A stretch of 64,000 nucleotides of DNA from assembly GCA_965178125.1 (NCBI GenBank), contig OZ237740.1, positions 1,054,001-1,118,000 of the forward strand, written 5' to 3'. This document shows positions 1-13,969 of the stretch, in pieces. The stretch is from Bilabrum cf. latius (lineage: Eukaryota > Bigyra: Bicosoecida > Bigyra > Bicosoecida). Every line of letters begins with the position of its first letter. Position 1 is the first letter of the stretch. Made by a program: the position numbers and the translations under genes. A model generated the notes under the pieces. It did no database searches. It had not been told where the DNA came from and saw only the letters and a program-made list of their open reading frames with translations.

Positions 1-1848
1 GCTGTCAGCAGCAGCACCCCTTCGTCCGACGCTCGCCGGTTCCTGCTCCTCTTCCTCTTCATCCTCCTCTTCATCAGTAAGCCCCATGCGCCGGCAAGCA
101 TCGGCACCAAGCTCCATGTCGCCGTGCACGGCCGCGTACCACACGTCACACCACGCCCGTCGGAACGAAGGAGACAGCCTGCTGTACATGCCGTGGTCGA
201 GCATCACGAGCTCGAACGGGCGGTCCACGCCACCGCGGTACATCTCCCCCGCGGCCTTCTTCGCGAACTCGCCCGCGGCCCGTGACATCTGCTGCCCGCG
301 ATCGCCTCGACGCTTGGCTCCATCGCTCCTGCCAGATGCACGCTCTTCTCCTTCCCGCACTCGTGCGTCCGCGCCTTGCACGGCGGCATCGATGGCCTCT
401 TTGGCCTCTTTGGCTCTCCTCTCCGCCTCTATTGCCTGCTGCCTCCAGGGCCCCTCCTCCCCGAGGGGCCGCACAAGGATGTTCCCGGGGTGAGGGTCGC
501 AGTGCACCAGGCCTGCCTCGAACATGAGTGAGGAATAGGCAGCGATCACCCTCCGGGCCACCGTTTCGGGCCGCACGCCCCTCCTCTGCAGCTCTTGGTA
601 GCCCTCCTTGGTGGGCTTGACCCCGCCCGCCAGCTGCATAGTGAGCACTCGGCGTGTCGTCAACCCCCAAGCCACGCCTGGCACCGCGACGGCTCCGTCC
701 GCTGGACTAGATGTGAGCCAATCCCGCCACCCATCGGGGCCCCACCCGCGGCCACCAGCCGCATCGCTCCGCGACATCCACGAAGCAGACGGCGAAGACG
801 ACGCCAACGACGAGGACGAGGCATCCGAGTCGTTGCCACCGCCCACGCTCGCCGCTCCGAACCGACGAGACATCGCCGCCCGGGCCCTCGCGGCGTTGTG
901 ACCCTCCTGTGCGAAATCCAGCTCCAGCGCCAGCACCTGCTCGTAGTCGGGAAGCAGCCACTTGTAGTCGTGCTGCGGAAACAGCCAGGCAAGTGCCCCG
1001 GCGATCGCTCGCATGCCGAGGATGTCGCCCAGCGCCCGGCCGGCTAGCCCCGGATACTGGACCTTCACTGCAACCTCTTGGCCTGCGGCACGAGAGCTTG
1101 ATGAGCCACTGGCAGGCACACCGCCGTTGCGCAGCCTAGCTCGGTGCACTTGTGCCAGGGATGCCCGGCCCAGCGGCTCGGGGTCGAACGTCTCAAACAG
1201 GTCGCTGCAGTCCTCTGCACCACACCTTAGCTCTCTGCGGGCCACAGCCAGCGCCTCTGATGCCGTGATTCCCTTCGCAGCGTCGGTGAGCTCTGATAGT
1301 GTCTTGGTGTACTCATCTGGCAGAGCGTTCGACATGGTGCTCGCATACTGCCCTGCCTTACAGTATATCCCTCCCAGTCCTTTGCACATCCGCAGCACCC
1401 GTTTAGCAGCAGCCAAGTTCAACGCCTTTTCTTGGAGAGAGAGCGCCTCGGCTTGATCGCCGTGCCTAGATTCCATGGCGGCTCGCGCAGCTAGGAACAG
1501 GGGGTCGCGAACCAAGGCAGGTGGGAGCGGTGCGCGCTTTGGCGGTTTTTGTTTCTGCGCACGCTTACGCTTCTTGCCACTTGTGGTACTGTCCGCATCG
1601 GCGGTCGAGGCTGGTGACGTCCAGCCAGGCCCCAGCGCAACCCCAAGCCTCTCAGCATGGCTCAAAACAAGCTATCGAGCCTCTTCATCGCACAATTTCC
1701 GAGTGCTCTTGTGTTTCTAGTCGTGGAAGTAATACCCTGCCCCGACGAAAGCTGCGGTGGAACCGGCCCAGAGAAATCGCCGAGAGCCTGACCAAGCCAG
1801 CTGCAGGTTTCGCAGAACGGACTGCGGCCCAGAAGTAGATGATTCCAT
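1..1848 (-). CDS. ABC1/ADCK (UbiB-family) atypical protein kinase, C-terminal end outside the window
   Basis: Seen: with UAG read as Gln one frame is open from ATG at 1848 to the window edge (616 codons). In order it shows the family's KxGQ-type motif (GGIYCKAGQ, about residue 158), ASLAQVHRA (about 229), the VAVK lysine (about 259), FAQEGHNAARAR, the VLTMQLAGGVKP segment, the catalytic loop VHCDPHPGN (about 447) and an LDHG motif in place of DFG (about 548). An Ala/Glu/Arg-rich insert separates the last two motifs. Two in-frame UAG codons sit near the N terminus (FHD-UAG-KHK and EAR-UAG-LVL). Known: ABC1/ADCK proteins are mitochondrial or plastid atypical kinases linked to quinone and lipid metabolism. 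Inferred: an ADCK1-like member, because of the N-terminal hydrophobic stretch just before the domain. The start is the first ATG of the frame. The 3' end is missing. Confidence 0.88.
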
Positions 1849-2132
1849 GCGAATATAGCACAGAGATCGAGCTAGGTATTCTTGTTGTGACGCGGAGTTC
1901 AAATTTGAGATAGTTTTTTATTGCTGACGTGCCGTCAAACGAGAAGGAGAACAGATTATCAGTCTTGGATCATCATGCCACAGTGTGGACACACAAGCCA
2001 AGCAAATACCACGGCGCTTGCGCACTAGTGGCTCAGACCAAAAAACACACGAAGCCATCACACGAGACGAGATGGAAACATCACAGCTCCTCCGTGGAGG
2101 ATTCAAAGCCTTCATTCAAGCTGGCTTCCTAA

Positions 2133-4964
2133 TTATTCCATGGCGTGGTACGTCTGCTGCCCGGACTCCCCGGAAGCGTTGATTGGATCCGCAGACGCTC
2201 CAGCCCGCGCTCCACGTAGCATGTAGAATAGGCCCAGACCGAGCCCCACCACCACCACCGCTCCTGCGACGCTGCCTCCGATGATCAGCCCAGGGTTGGT
2301 CGGCTTGCTGGGGCCGCTCGGGCTCGTGCTGGGGCTCGGGAGGGGCGACGGGTCCGGCACGTACCCTCCGTTGCAGAACGTCAGCGCCAGCGAGTTGTTC
2401 CCCGCCAGGAACCGATCGGCGAGAGGCACCCCGGGGCCCTGTGCCGGGGGAGGGGAGAGAGGGCTGCACTGGAACGGGGCTACGGGCCAGCTCTGCTGCG
2501 ACAGGGTCGGGTAGCAGGGCAAGCTGCCGCCCATGCCCGAATCCAGGGCATCTCCTCCGCAGAAGCCGCACCCAGGCTCCTAAGCGCACGTCCAGCACAT
2601 GTCCAGCTGTGACTCGCCAGTCTGCTTGGTCTACATGCAGGCACGAGGAGCGGACAGGTCAACCATGGCTGCCACAACCATGGAACCAACGGTACCTGGA
2701 ACAATGACAACTCCCGGTGGCATGTTCATGACGGCAGAGACAAGCACGTGCCTGCCGTCGTTGCAGGTGGGATGGATGATTGCATTTTGGGACGCAGACG
2801 CGGCCATCTGCCACTTGGGACCGCCTCCCAGATCATGCACGGAAGCGTCCCGCCGATGCACCATCGCGGCCCTCATCGCTCGAGCGGCCCTACCGACCTG
2901 CTTGCTCACCACGTCGTGAAGCACGCGCCAAGCAGCATCACCGCTTGTGGGCACGGCTGCTTCCCCGCTCTCCCCCTTCAGGGTATCATAGTGCTCTTCA
3001 AGGAGCGAGTGCAGCTCCTCGGGGCTTCGCACCCGCGGCACGAGCGATGTGTCATCGTTCGTCTCGCCAGCGAGTGCCCTGATCGCAGGGGACGGCTGCG
3101 CGGGCCACTCGTCGTCGTCATCGGTGGGACTGGCCGGCACTGCAGGGTCGAGCAAAACCGACCGGATCCTGGTTCGTGCGTCGTCCGTGAGCTCAGGGTA
3201 CGGCTGTGCCGCCCTCCCAGCGTTCGGGATGAGGATGGCGAGCCCTTGCAGCTTGCTCTCAAAGGGCTCCAGGTTGCTGTTGGTCACTGCGACAAAGGCC
3301 ATCAGCGTGCTCTAGTCGTTGCCCAAGCTGCTGCTGCTGCCCCGCACTAATCCCTGGGGGCCCACGTTTTTGGGGTTCACGCTGCTGTCAACTGCCACGA
3401 GACCGGGGGATGCGATGTACGTGGTGGTGAACTGGATGCCATACACCGAGTTGTCGATGTTCTGCACCTGCCTCTGGATCCACAGCACGTCCAGCGTGGC
3501 GGGGGCAGCAACGGCGCGCCGCGAATCGGCAGCGCTGCCCGTGGGCTGCTTAACGCCGTACATGTTGCCGCAGCTGTCCAGCACCACGAAAATGTCGACC
3601 CCGCCGACCCGGATTCGCTCGGGGCGTGAGGCGACAGCGGGCACGCTCGAGGTGCAGGTGAACTGTTTGCCCTGCCCTTTCTGAGCCGCAGTCCGCGGCA
3701 CCCAGTCGGACTGGGCCATGAGGCCCCCGTCCTCGTGCGACAGACACACGACCCGCGACACGAACTCCGGCTCGCCCAGTCCCGGGAGGCCCGTTCGGCT
3801 CAAGGAAGCGCACAGGGGGACTGCCCTGCCGTTAGACACCGCGTCTCCGCCGGCCAGCGGGGTCTGCGGCGCGGTGTACGCAGCGGTGTTGAATGCGCTC
3901 ATGTACACGGAGGAGTTGCTGCGCAGGAACTGCGGCTCCACAAGAGAGCTCGCGTTCCTGCGCCACGCTGCTTCGCCGGACCACGGGTCGACTCCGATCG
4001 CGCTCGCTCTCGTCACGCGTTGCGGCCTGCCAGTCGAGGGATCTGTTCCATTCTCCACGCCCCCGAATGTGGTCGCGATTCGGACGGACTTCATGTCAGA
4101 TACCTTGGTGGAAGCATTCAGAACTCCGACTGGATCCGAAACTGCGAATTCAAGACCGCACTGCGATCCGGGCGAGCCGGTGGTGCTGGAACACGCCAGC
4201 AAGTCAATCGCCCACATAGAGGGTACTGGAACTTTATCGGCCGATCCTGTCTGTGCACTGAGCGCCGTCGTGTTGAGCATTTCAAGTCGAAGGATCGCAC
4301 TGCCATTGGTGAGCCAAGTGTTCTTTTCTCCGTACGTTGTGTAGGAAACAACCGCAAAGCGCGGATTTTTATTCAGAGTCGGATCGCGCACAGCAATTGG
4401 AGTGGTCACCCTGCCATTATTTCCAGAGGGGATCGTTCCGAGAGGCGCGAACGATTCGCTGACAGGCGCGACGTAGCTGGGGTGCGTAGCCAGCGCGATC
4501 TACCCGCTGCTACTCTGCACTAAGAATCCATACGGTTGATCAGTTGCATCTAGAATGTACCCAACCGGCTGGGACACGGCGTATGGCTCTCCAAGCGAAA
4601 TGATCGAGTAGCCCATATTCGCATTGGGTGTCACACTCGGTGCCTGTGCCCCGCTTCCATCACCGTTGCATACCTACGAACTCTACTGAATATCAATTGA
4701 AATAATCCGCGTTTCCCGGATAGGTTGTCCCTGCCCAAACTCGCCGTGGTATTTGGGAGGAGTGTACTCGGATGATGCCGACGCCACGAGGAACTGCGTG
4801 GGATATTGAGGGTTTCGAATGAATCGTCCGCTCAAGAGCGACGTCCCGCTGGCACTTCCAGGTACACTAAATCCATCATACTTTGTCACACTTGCGCGAA
4901 CAGCAGAAGCCAGCAGTAGGCTTGCGAGCATGATCCTCTTATTAATGGTTCTCCGGTGCACCAT
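2133..4964 (-). CDS. Secreted type I membrane protein with PSI-like Cys cluster, function unknown
   Basis: Seen: 943 residues, ending in TAA, with six in-frame UAG codons. The N terminus has a hydrophobic leader (MLASLLLASAVRAS); translation could begin at 4964 or at the internal ATG at 4931. A long extracellular part rich in NxS/T sites follows. Around residues 770-790 there is a Cys cluster, CWTCA-UAG-EPGCGFCGG, that resembles a PSI/plexin-type motif. A Pro/Ser stalk, one strong transmembrane segment (GLIIGGSVAGAVVVVGLGLG) and a short tail complete it. Inferred: a cell-surface glycoprotein, possibly with a beta-propeller ectodomain, since the repeats alternate strands with Gly/Asp turns. 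I do not recognise the family and assign no activity. Confidence 0.78.
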
Positions 4965-5114
4965 TCGCGAAATGTCCGAGAAACGCCAGCGAAAATTCGA
5001 AGGGTCAGCTACGGTTCCCGCTTAATTTACATGTTGCACTCTGCCGTGAATCAGAGTATGCACAGCTTATACAGTGCCAACCAAGTGGTAGCGCAACCGC
5101 TGATATAGAAGATC

Positions 5115-8100
5115 TCAAGAGGCCACCCTTGCCACCGCGCCCGCCCTGATACTGGCCCCTGAAAACCGAAACTCCCTCCACGCCTTGATGGTCTCCAGCG
5201 CGGTAGCTGCCAAAGAATAGCGAGGACTGGCCCCCACCCCTGCCCCTGCCCCATCAGATGATCCATCGTCTGAACTGCCGTCCAACGCGTCCTGCAGCTT
5301 CAGCACGCATAGCACTAGGGATCGGGCCGCTCTCACGTCTGCCGTCCTCAGTACCCCGCCGCCGTCGCTGCCCCCCGTACCCCCTTTGTGCTTCCCTGGG
5401 TCATCTACATCGCGGTATACGTGAAATTTTAGTGCAGCCAGGCAGTCGCAGTCATCCACCAGCCCCCGACCGCACACTCTTAGCGCCGATGCGGCTGAAA
5501 GTCCTCCCAAATCGGAAAACGGAGACACTGGCTCATCAGGGCGACCAGCGCCACCCTCTTCAAGCGTCGCGTGCTTGCCGCTGCTGCTGCTATCCGCGTC
5601 TACTGCGGCCGTCCCGTCGACAGGTGCATGCAGCTGAACACCGTCCAAGTGCGCTGCAAGCCGGCACAAGCTGTCCAGCACGGCAGCTGCAGAACTAGAC
5701 AGTATGTCCTATTGCCCTTCCACAGCCAGTCGCTGATAATTGATACCACCGGTGACGCTTCCATGCGTGCTAATCGACAGATCCAAGGCAGTGGCGAGGT
5801 CTGTGGACACATGACTCGTCTCCCATGACTCATCTCCCTGATGCGTCGCTGGCTTAAATCGATTGCCAGCCTCAGCGAGTGCCTTGGCTGCTGCGGTCTT
5901 GGCTGCTTCTGCGGCCAGTACACCCGACGACGATGGGGCTGCAGCCTTTGCTGCTTGCAAAGCGGCGTTGCAGAACGAACCAGCGACTGCGCCCCACGCA
6001 AGCCACGCGGCCCCCGCTGCCTTGACTGCGTCTACCACCAGCACGTCATCGCCAGCGCTTGAGAGCGAGTCTAGGCTTGAGCCCATGCTTGGGCTCTCTG
6101 TATTTGCCCGACCCGTATGCACACCGTGCTTTGCACACTCCTACACGGTCCTTGAGACTACTTCGGGCCACGCGACAGCAAGTCCAGGGCAGGCCGACTC
6201 GCTGCACGCCGGCATCAGCGCGGCCAGTTGCTCTTCCACCTTGGCCGCCAGTGCGAGCCTGGCCACTCCTGGCGGGGGCAATGCCAAACCATCTCCCGCT
6301 TCCCCGTAAGCAACTGCGCCATGCATCCCCTGCGCACCCTCAGACTCACCTGCATCTACCTCATTGTGGGTCTGCTTGAGAGCTCGGTTGCAGGCACGGA
6401 TGGCAGCTCGAAGACTGGCTAATCCGGGCACGCTTCGCAGTGCAATACCGGCAAAGAGGCCTGAGCCTTGCCCCAGCAGTAGGTTTCGCACCATGCTGCT
6501 CATGCCACTGCCTGTTCCTAGCAGCACAGCAACGTCGGAGCCATCGAGGCGCCAGCCGGCGGATTGCGGCACCAGGAGTCGAGCAAGCGCCCTTCCAGCG
6601 TGGTCTTGGTCTGCCTTGGCGAGCAGAGGCACCGCCGCTGCAGTGGCAAACGTAACGCCTCCAAGCAAAGCATCACTCGCTGCTATGCTCTAGCAGGCAG
6701 AGCGCAAGATGGATGCCGGTGCCGCTACGACGTCTCTCGCCGGACTCGCGCTGAGTGCAGATGCGGCTGCTGCGTGCATCAGGGGGTTGCCCACCGCAGC
6801 CGCCATGTCAGCACCGAATGGACGAATGCTGGCAGAGCTTAGCACCGCCCGGACAAGATCCCGACACACCCCATCCACCGACACGTCCTCCAGTACAGCC
6901 GCACACACGTCTTCAATGTCGCCGGCCAGATGCTCGCGCCTCGTGCGTGCCGCCAAGCCCTAGTCTTGAGATCCACCACGCGGGGCCACGGGCTGCGGCA
7001 CGTCAACCCAGGGCTGCTGCTGCAGGAGCTGAGCCACGGATGCCTGAATGCGCCCTTCCGCCTTGGCGTGCGCCGCCCCCTTGAATCGACCGGCGCCCGG
7101 TCGGCTGGCAGCACCGCTGCCCCTAGCGCTGGTCAGCACGAGACCCGCCAGCTCAGCAGCCTGCAGCTTGATCAGCTCCCGACGCAGGGGACTGACACGG
7201 AAGACCGATTGGTCACTAGTGCTTCCCTTGCTGCTGGAAGCCTCCTCGAGGTGCGCGAGACCATGCATCAGGGACAGCGGCGCAGATGGTCGGAAGGACC
7301 GGTGCACGTAGCGTCGAAGGTGCAGCGGGAGCGAGCTGCCCTCTGCAATGCACCTCTTCCGAAACGTCCTCTGGATCCTGATCGCGCACATCATGCGGGC
7401 GCTTCTCTGTGAAAGCACGAGGGCAGTGGAGCCCACCGCATCGCCCTGCCTATCAACAGCACCCCCGCCACCAGTTAGAAGCAGCCGCCCGGGCTGGGTG
7501 CTAGCGGTCCCCATCGCGCCGCTGTCCTCGTCTAGAGTCCGTCCCTCATGTCCATTTGCTACGTCAACTGGCAGGGGGCCCGACCGGAGGGCGTTCTCTA
7601 GTGCAGCCAGCTCGCGGTCCGACCGAACCACAGCCAAGGTGCCTCCGAGGTCACCCGAGTCCTCCAGCACGCAGTGCTTTGCACGCAGCAAAGCAAGCAA
7701 GTACCTCCGATACGCCTGCAGCATGCGCCTGCCGTCAGGAGGAGCAGATGCGGCAGACATCTCAGATGCCTTTGCAACGACGGCAGGGTCCGTATCTGCA
7801 GGTCCGCTGACCCCTTTCCCGGGCTCGTTCAGCACGCGGCTACCTCCCTACGTGCTTACCTGTGAGGCACTGAGGATGCTTGCGTCAGCAAGCCGTCGTG
7901 CCGCTTGCATACGCAGGCGGGGCATGGATAGCGCTGCCTCCGTGGTCCAAAGCACGTCTTCATCGGGTGGTTCCAGCCCCAGGGCGCGCTGGGTTTCTGT
8001 GGCGAGCGTGTGCCTAGCTTCCAGCACGGCCCTCTGAACCGAGGCAGGCAGCATACCGAGGCCAGACTGCAGCACCTTCCCCAGAGCCACGTCGCCCGAG

Positions 8101-11100
8101 TGCGCCCCTGCTGCAGCAGAGACTACCGCCCTGGAGCCCAGCCCAAATAGGTCCCTTTCCAGCAGCCTGGACCGCATCGACACGACGTGCACCAGCGAGG
8201 CCATCTGCTGCGGGGTCCATGCGAGCAAGAGGTTTCGTGACAAGGCGCCGCCCCACATTCCGGCGGACTGGGCCGCTTGCGCCGCCACGGCACTTCCCGA
8301 TGCGGCTGCAGCCACGAGGTCCCGCTCCTCGCTGCTATCACCGTTGCCGAGACCCTGCTCCCTCGCAGCGTACTGAGCCAGCTGTCCCGCGATGCGGCCA
8401 TTCTCCACTGCAGGCGCCCACCCGTCCGCCGACAGCTCCGGCAAGGACAGCGAGCGCGCCAGCAGCCCGCGGGCCTCTATGCTCCGCCACAGCGACGCAA
8501 CGTTGACTCGCCCAGCCCCACCAAGCCTGACCGCCGTCTTCGCCATGAGGCCGCTGTACACAAAGTAGGCGTCTGCGAATACTCCGCACGCCTCTAGCAA
8601 GGTCACAGACGGGCACAGCTGGGCGAGAACCTGGAGCGTTTGCCGCATGCTGAGACTGGTCGACGCCTGCCCGAGGAGAAACCTGTCGCGGTGACCCTCG
8701 GAGATGGTCTCTGGTGCCAGCAGCAGGGATGCAGCGTCAGCGCCGCGCCGATGCCGCCGCCTGTCCCGCCTCGCGCGCCCGGTTCCTGTCTTGCCTGCCT
8801 TGGCCTGTTGCTGGTTGCCTGCCTCGTCTTGGTCCCTTTCGCTCCCTTCCTCCGCGTCCGCTGGTTGCGATCCTGTTTCGTCTTGTTCGGCCTGGGTTCC
8901 GGCAAGCGCATCGAACGACGGGAGCTTGGAGGCTGCACGAACCGCCTCGAGCACTTCATCCTCCCTGCAGTGGCTAGCTATGGGGTCGCACGGGCGGGCG
9001 GCTCGGCTACGGCGCCATCCATCCCTGGGTGCCGGTGGCTAGGGGATGGCAGCAAGGTTGGGGTTGTCATCATCCCCATCGCTGTCCACATCCACGGCCG
9101 GCTCCCCCGCGATACTGTCGTCACGCTCGCGCACAGAAACTTCCTTGCTAAACGGGCTCTGGCTGGCCTGCTGCATGGCGTGCACGAGCTCTGCATCCCT
9201 CGCAGCCTGTTCCCTGCGGTACACCCTCAGCAGCACCTCGAGCACCTCGAACAGGTCCACGCACCTGAGCTCCCTCCGGTAGAACTGGTCCATACGCTCC
9301 TGGTGGCTGATCAGCTCGATGGCGTCGTCGTCCTGCTCATCTGTACCCGTTGCTCCGTTCAGATCGACGAGGCTGGATCGGCGACGCTGGCGGCTTGCGG
9401 CGGGAGACGCGCCCCCGTCGCCTGCGATGGCCGAGCTGGCGACGCTTCCTCGCCTGGACGGTGAAGCAGCGCCCTGCGACGCGGCACTGCCACCCACGCT
9501 GCTGCTAGGGTGCGATGCATCGGCGGATGCTGCAGCATCGGCAGGGACAAACTCACCCTTGTTGTTTTGCTGCTCCATCTCTGCGTTCATTCTCTGGATC
9601 ATCGCCTTGTCCGAGGTGGCCATCGCTGATAGCGACTCGTGGCCTCGCATCCCCCGTAGCAGCGCGGCTGCAGACTTCCTCTGACTCGCAGACATGTGCC
9701 TCGGGAGGCGACCCTCCGCCAGTCTCGATTTTTCGCGCACTGCCTTCAATGCCGCTGCACGCTGTTCGGCGGGCGCAGCTCGGAGCAGGTAGACGACCGC
9801 AGAGGTCGCGCGGGCCATCGGAATCCACACCCTGCGAGCTGGCAAGAGCCTCCATTCCTTTCTCCAGGGTACCTCGGACGCGTGGGGGGGCAGCACATCC
9901 GCACGGCTGTCGGGTGCAGGCTCAAAGACACCGCCGTCGTCAACCTCAGTTTCGGGATCTTCCCATCCGACAGGCCCCAGCCGGCTCGCAGCATCGTAGC
10001 AGTCGCTACCATGCGGAGCTCCGTCTGAAGCATGCTGCCCACCAGCTCCGCTTGAAGCCCCCGTGCCCGTGCTCTCGCCACCAGCGTCGGTGCCAGCTGT
10101 CGCTCCGTAGCTTTCTTCTCGCCTGGCCTCATACGCCTTGTTCAGTCGCTCTCGACCCACTGCCTTCTCGCAATCGAACCACAGCGGCGGATGCACCACT
10201 GCTGCATCTGCATCCTGTTCTGCAACCCTCTCCATTTGGGCCAGCTTCATCTCCTGGGATGAGTCAAACGGCAGCATGCGGACTACGAGCGGCATGTCGC
10301 TTGCACTGGAGGCCACCCATCGAGGCCCGTACCTTGCGCCCCACCAGCGCACCGTCTCCATCCCAGTCCACACCGCACTGCTGGAATCCGTTCCTCCGGC
10401 TCCTTGCGCGCCCGCATCCACCATGGCCTTGTCGGGGACAGACACGCCCGTGTCCGCCCCCGAGCTCAGCAGCAGCCGCAGCGCCATGAGCACGTACTCG
10501 AGCCCGTCGGAACCGGTGGCGCCGTCCAGCAGCTGCAGGAAGATGCGTCCCTCGGCGCTCCAAGTGGACAGTTCCTTGGCTCCGTAGAACAGCGCCCAGC
10601 GGTCCGCGTCGCCGGGCCCAATCTGGCGCTCCCACCCAGCGGCCTCTCGGCTGCTGTGCGTCGGTCGGAAAGCCTGGCTGCGCCGCAGAGCCGCCGCAAT
10701 CGCGGACGAGCTGCTGGTCCCATGCACAAGCGCGAGCCTCGCGATCTCCGATAGGGGGCCCGCAGGACCTATCCCAAGCTGGCCGTCATGGTCCCCACGC
10801 TCGATCTCACGCACGCTCAGGTGATCACCCGCAAACCAAGCGTACGCGTAGTCGGCGAGGGGTGCATACCACGAGGCCGCCGGGCCGGCAGCAGCCCGAA
10901 CCGATGCGTCTATCCTTGCCCTCGACAGCAAGATGGCTCGGATGCACCACTGCACCCACGCGGTCGGCCGAGGGCAGGGCGGGTGTGCCATGCCGCGTCC
11001 AATAGGCCTCAGCATGGCGCGAAACCTGGCGGCCGTCACCCGCAGCGCCCAACCCTTGGCACCTACAGCATCCGTTGTGCTCTCGAGGAGCAGCCTGGTC

Positions 11101-13784
11101 CTCTTTTCCAAAACCATGGACTCCAGTGAGGGAGGCACTGTACCGGCTTCCTTAGTGTGGCCGTCCATTTCAACGGCGACTTGGCGCTGCATCTAGGCGG
11201 TGTCCAGCGCGTCAGAGTCTTCCAGTCGCATGCTAGCCGACTCTCGCTTGCCGACATCGTGGTCGTAGCGCCGCTGCAGCGCCCGCACGTCAGCTTTGGC
11301 TGCGGCTGCCCTACTTCGAAGCGCCAAGCTCTCCGCCTCTACCTCCTTCACCTTCTCCACCTGCTCGTCATACTCGCGAATCACCTTCTCCTTGGCATCC
11401 TGCTCGTCCCTAACCCTGGCCTGCAGCCTCAGCTTGTCCTTGTGAAGCCCCGCCACGGTGAACACCGCGTCTCCCGCGTCCACGGCATCTCCCATCGCCT
11501 GCAGGCTCTCCCGCACCTCTGCCGTCCTTGCCTGCGCCTCGGCCGTCAGGGCTTTCTATCGGTCCAGCCTCTCCTGCCACTGGGCGTCTCTCTCCCGCTG
11601 CTCGCGGTCCAGCTCGGACTTGAGCTCGGCGCGGATCAGCTGCCGGCGGAGGAGGGCAGCGTCCCGCTCCCGTGCCAGTGCCTGCCTGCGCGCCTCCACG
11701 CAGCCCAGGGCACGCACCAGCGACATGGCGAGCTCCTGCCAGCCCATGTGTAGGCGAGCAAACGAGCGCCGTACCAGGGCTGCCTGCTCTGCGCGCTGCT
11801 TGTCGGCTGCGTCGAGGTAGCCTTCCAGATCGCCAGCCGCCAAGTCGCTCCATTTCTGCTGCGAGCCCAAGGCGGCCATTGCTTGAGCAGCCGCCGCGCA
11901 GGCTGCCACGCTCTCCTTGGAGGCCGTCGTCGGTTCGAACTCGCCGAGTGGAGGCAAGTCGTCGGCGTCCACGATGCGGGCAGCAGCCGCGTCCCCGGGC
12001 GCCCCGATGCTTGCGGCCTCGAGCGACCGCGAAGCACGCCATCTGCTCGAACCTCCGCCTGCGTCTGTCTTGCTCCTTCGCATTGGCGTCGGGGCCGGCA
12101 TGAGACCTCCATGGCTTGTCGTGCAACTGGCGTGCTTGCCGTCAGTCTCTCCGGATGCTCCCACCGCCTGCTGCTGCTGGTGCTGCTGCTGCAGCTCCCC
12201 ACGATCCAGCCTCGCGGCCACCTCACCTTCTCGAATCACCTCGGCAATTCGCCTAGCAGCTGCCGCCTTGGCCCGGACTAGCTCACCCTGCACGGTTTCG
12301 TCGGCAGCGTCGCGAGCCTCCGCATCTGCCTTGGACTCCACTCCTCCACCTCCGGGCTCGCGGCCGCTACCTCGGTGCCGGGATGGCGAGCCGGACTTGG
12401 TCGCGCTCGCACCAACTGTACCTTTCCTACTAGCTCGGCCGCCTGGCTATGCCGTGCGCGAAGCTCGCAGGGGCGAACCGAGCGCAGTGGCCACCCTGCT
12501 TCTCACCGTGGACCGGGAGTGCGACCCCGTGCCGCCCACTGCCGACGCCCGCTTGGGGGAGGCGCCACCGGCACCTCCACCTCCTTGCGACACGCGGCCC
12601 GTGGGCCCTGCAGCGGCTAAACGCAGCTCTGCTGCTTGCGGGTTGGCGATTTCCGCGGCGTCGGTGAGTGCCCCGACCAGCTCCTCTCCGCAGTGGTCGA
12701 GCACGAAGCTGAGCATGCTCGTCTGCTCCTTGGCCTTGCTGGCGGAGTACAACGCTCCCGCCCCGCCGTCTCCTCCTCCTCCGCCCCCGCCGTACCTGTA
12801 CCATCTGCCCTCGGCCGTCTGGATCACAGAGCCACCCGCCTGCCGGAGTGCGAATCTTGAGGGCGGCGCTCGCTCGCTGCCGCTGCTGCCGACTGCCTGG
12901 GCCTGCTGCTAGCCGCCGCCACTGGCACGGCTCCTTCCAACTCCCCTGGGAGCGATGTCTGCCCGTAGGGGAGAGCTCAAGGGGTCCAGGGCTCCGGCCC
13001 TGCCCCCTTCCTGTCGCGCTGCCCAGGCAGGCACACGGGGCATCACTGCGGGAGATTCGGAGGCACGCCCACCCTCTCCACGTGGTCCCCGTGGAATGCT
13101 TGTGGCGGTGCTGCGCCGCAGTAGTGACTTGTGTTGTTGCAGTGCACTGGTAGGGTAGCCCTGATCGATGGCAGCTCTTCCTGATAGGCCATCTCCGGTG
13201 CCCGGTAAAGAAGGGAGGCTGCCGGACCTTGCGACCGGACCTTGCGACCCTGTCACAGGCAAGTTCAAAAGGCTGCCGCCGAGCCGAGACACGATACCGC
13301 TTGTATTTGAGGCATTCCTAGAGACTGAAACTGTCGTCCCGCTCCCGGCGGTCCGCTGTCGTGCGATACTCGATTGCTGGCGAGCACTTCGCGTTGCGTG
13401 GCCCGCACGTGTAACTTGAGCCTGCAGAGGCCTTGCTCGGTCTCTGGATGCCTGTAGCACACTTTTGGACTCATCACGCGCACTGCTTCGAAGCACACCC
13501 AGTCGCAGTTCATCGTGCGACCCCTCCGATTGCAAAGCAGCCGCTCGTGGGATCCTCGCGTGCGGGGTACGGCTACGCCTTCTGGCGGCTGCCATCGGTC
13601 GATGCTGCAGATTAGTTCCATTTGGTCCAGCTTTAGCGTTCGACGACGACCTAATGCTGCTCTGGCGGAGGGGTGCAGGGCTAACACCTTGTGAGATGTT
13701 GGGACTCTGTCGGACCGAGCTGGACGTACTGGGACCCCCGTGTAGGTCCCATTCTGAGCGCTGGCTTCCGTCTATGTACTACAT
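5115..13784 (-). CDS. Very large coiled-coil and IQ-motif protein, unknown function
   Basis: Seen: one frame of 2,890 codons ending in TGA, interrupted only by 11 UAG codons. The first ATG after an upstream TGA (13893-13895) is at 13782-13784 and is followed at once by UAG, so the protein would begin Met-Gln. The N-terminal 400 residues are Ser/Arg/Gly-rich. Helical, charged heptad-type sequence follows around residues 480-860 (for example KEKVIREYDEQVEKVKEVEA, with UAG inside the helix RLDR-UAG-KALTAEA). A histidine/glutamine run LQQQHQQQQ lies near residue 530. An IQ-like calmodulin-binding motif (AIRIQRTFRKR) lies near residue 2130. The rest is Ala/Leu-rich helix. Inferred: a cytoskeletal or ciliary scaffold, from coiled coil plus IQ only. 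No enzymatic motif was recognised. Undetected introns are possible. Confidence 0.72.
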
Positions 13785-13969
13785 AAAAGGGATTTTGATG
13801 CCTCTGTTTCCCAAAGAGTAATGTGAGAGTGCTTCAATGAGCCCAAACAGCACCTCCCGCGACCCGTTGAAGGCACGTTTTAATCTCCATCTTCATATTT
13901 GGTCGACTTCAAAGCGGCTAGATTCACTGAAGTCGCTGTAATAGTTGGCATAATCGAAGCAGCACAAAT

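Noticed and set aside
146-670. A 174-codon minus-strand frame opposite the ABC1 kinase motifs
   Set aside because: It is out of frame with the kinase motifs, which run in another frame on the same strand.
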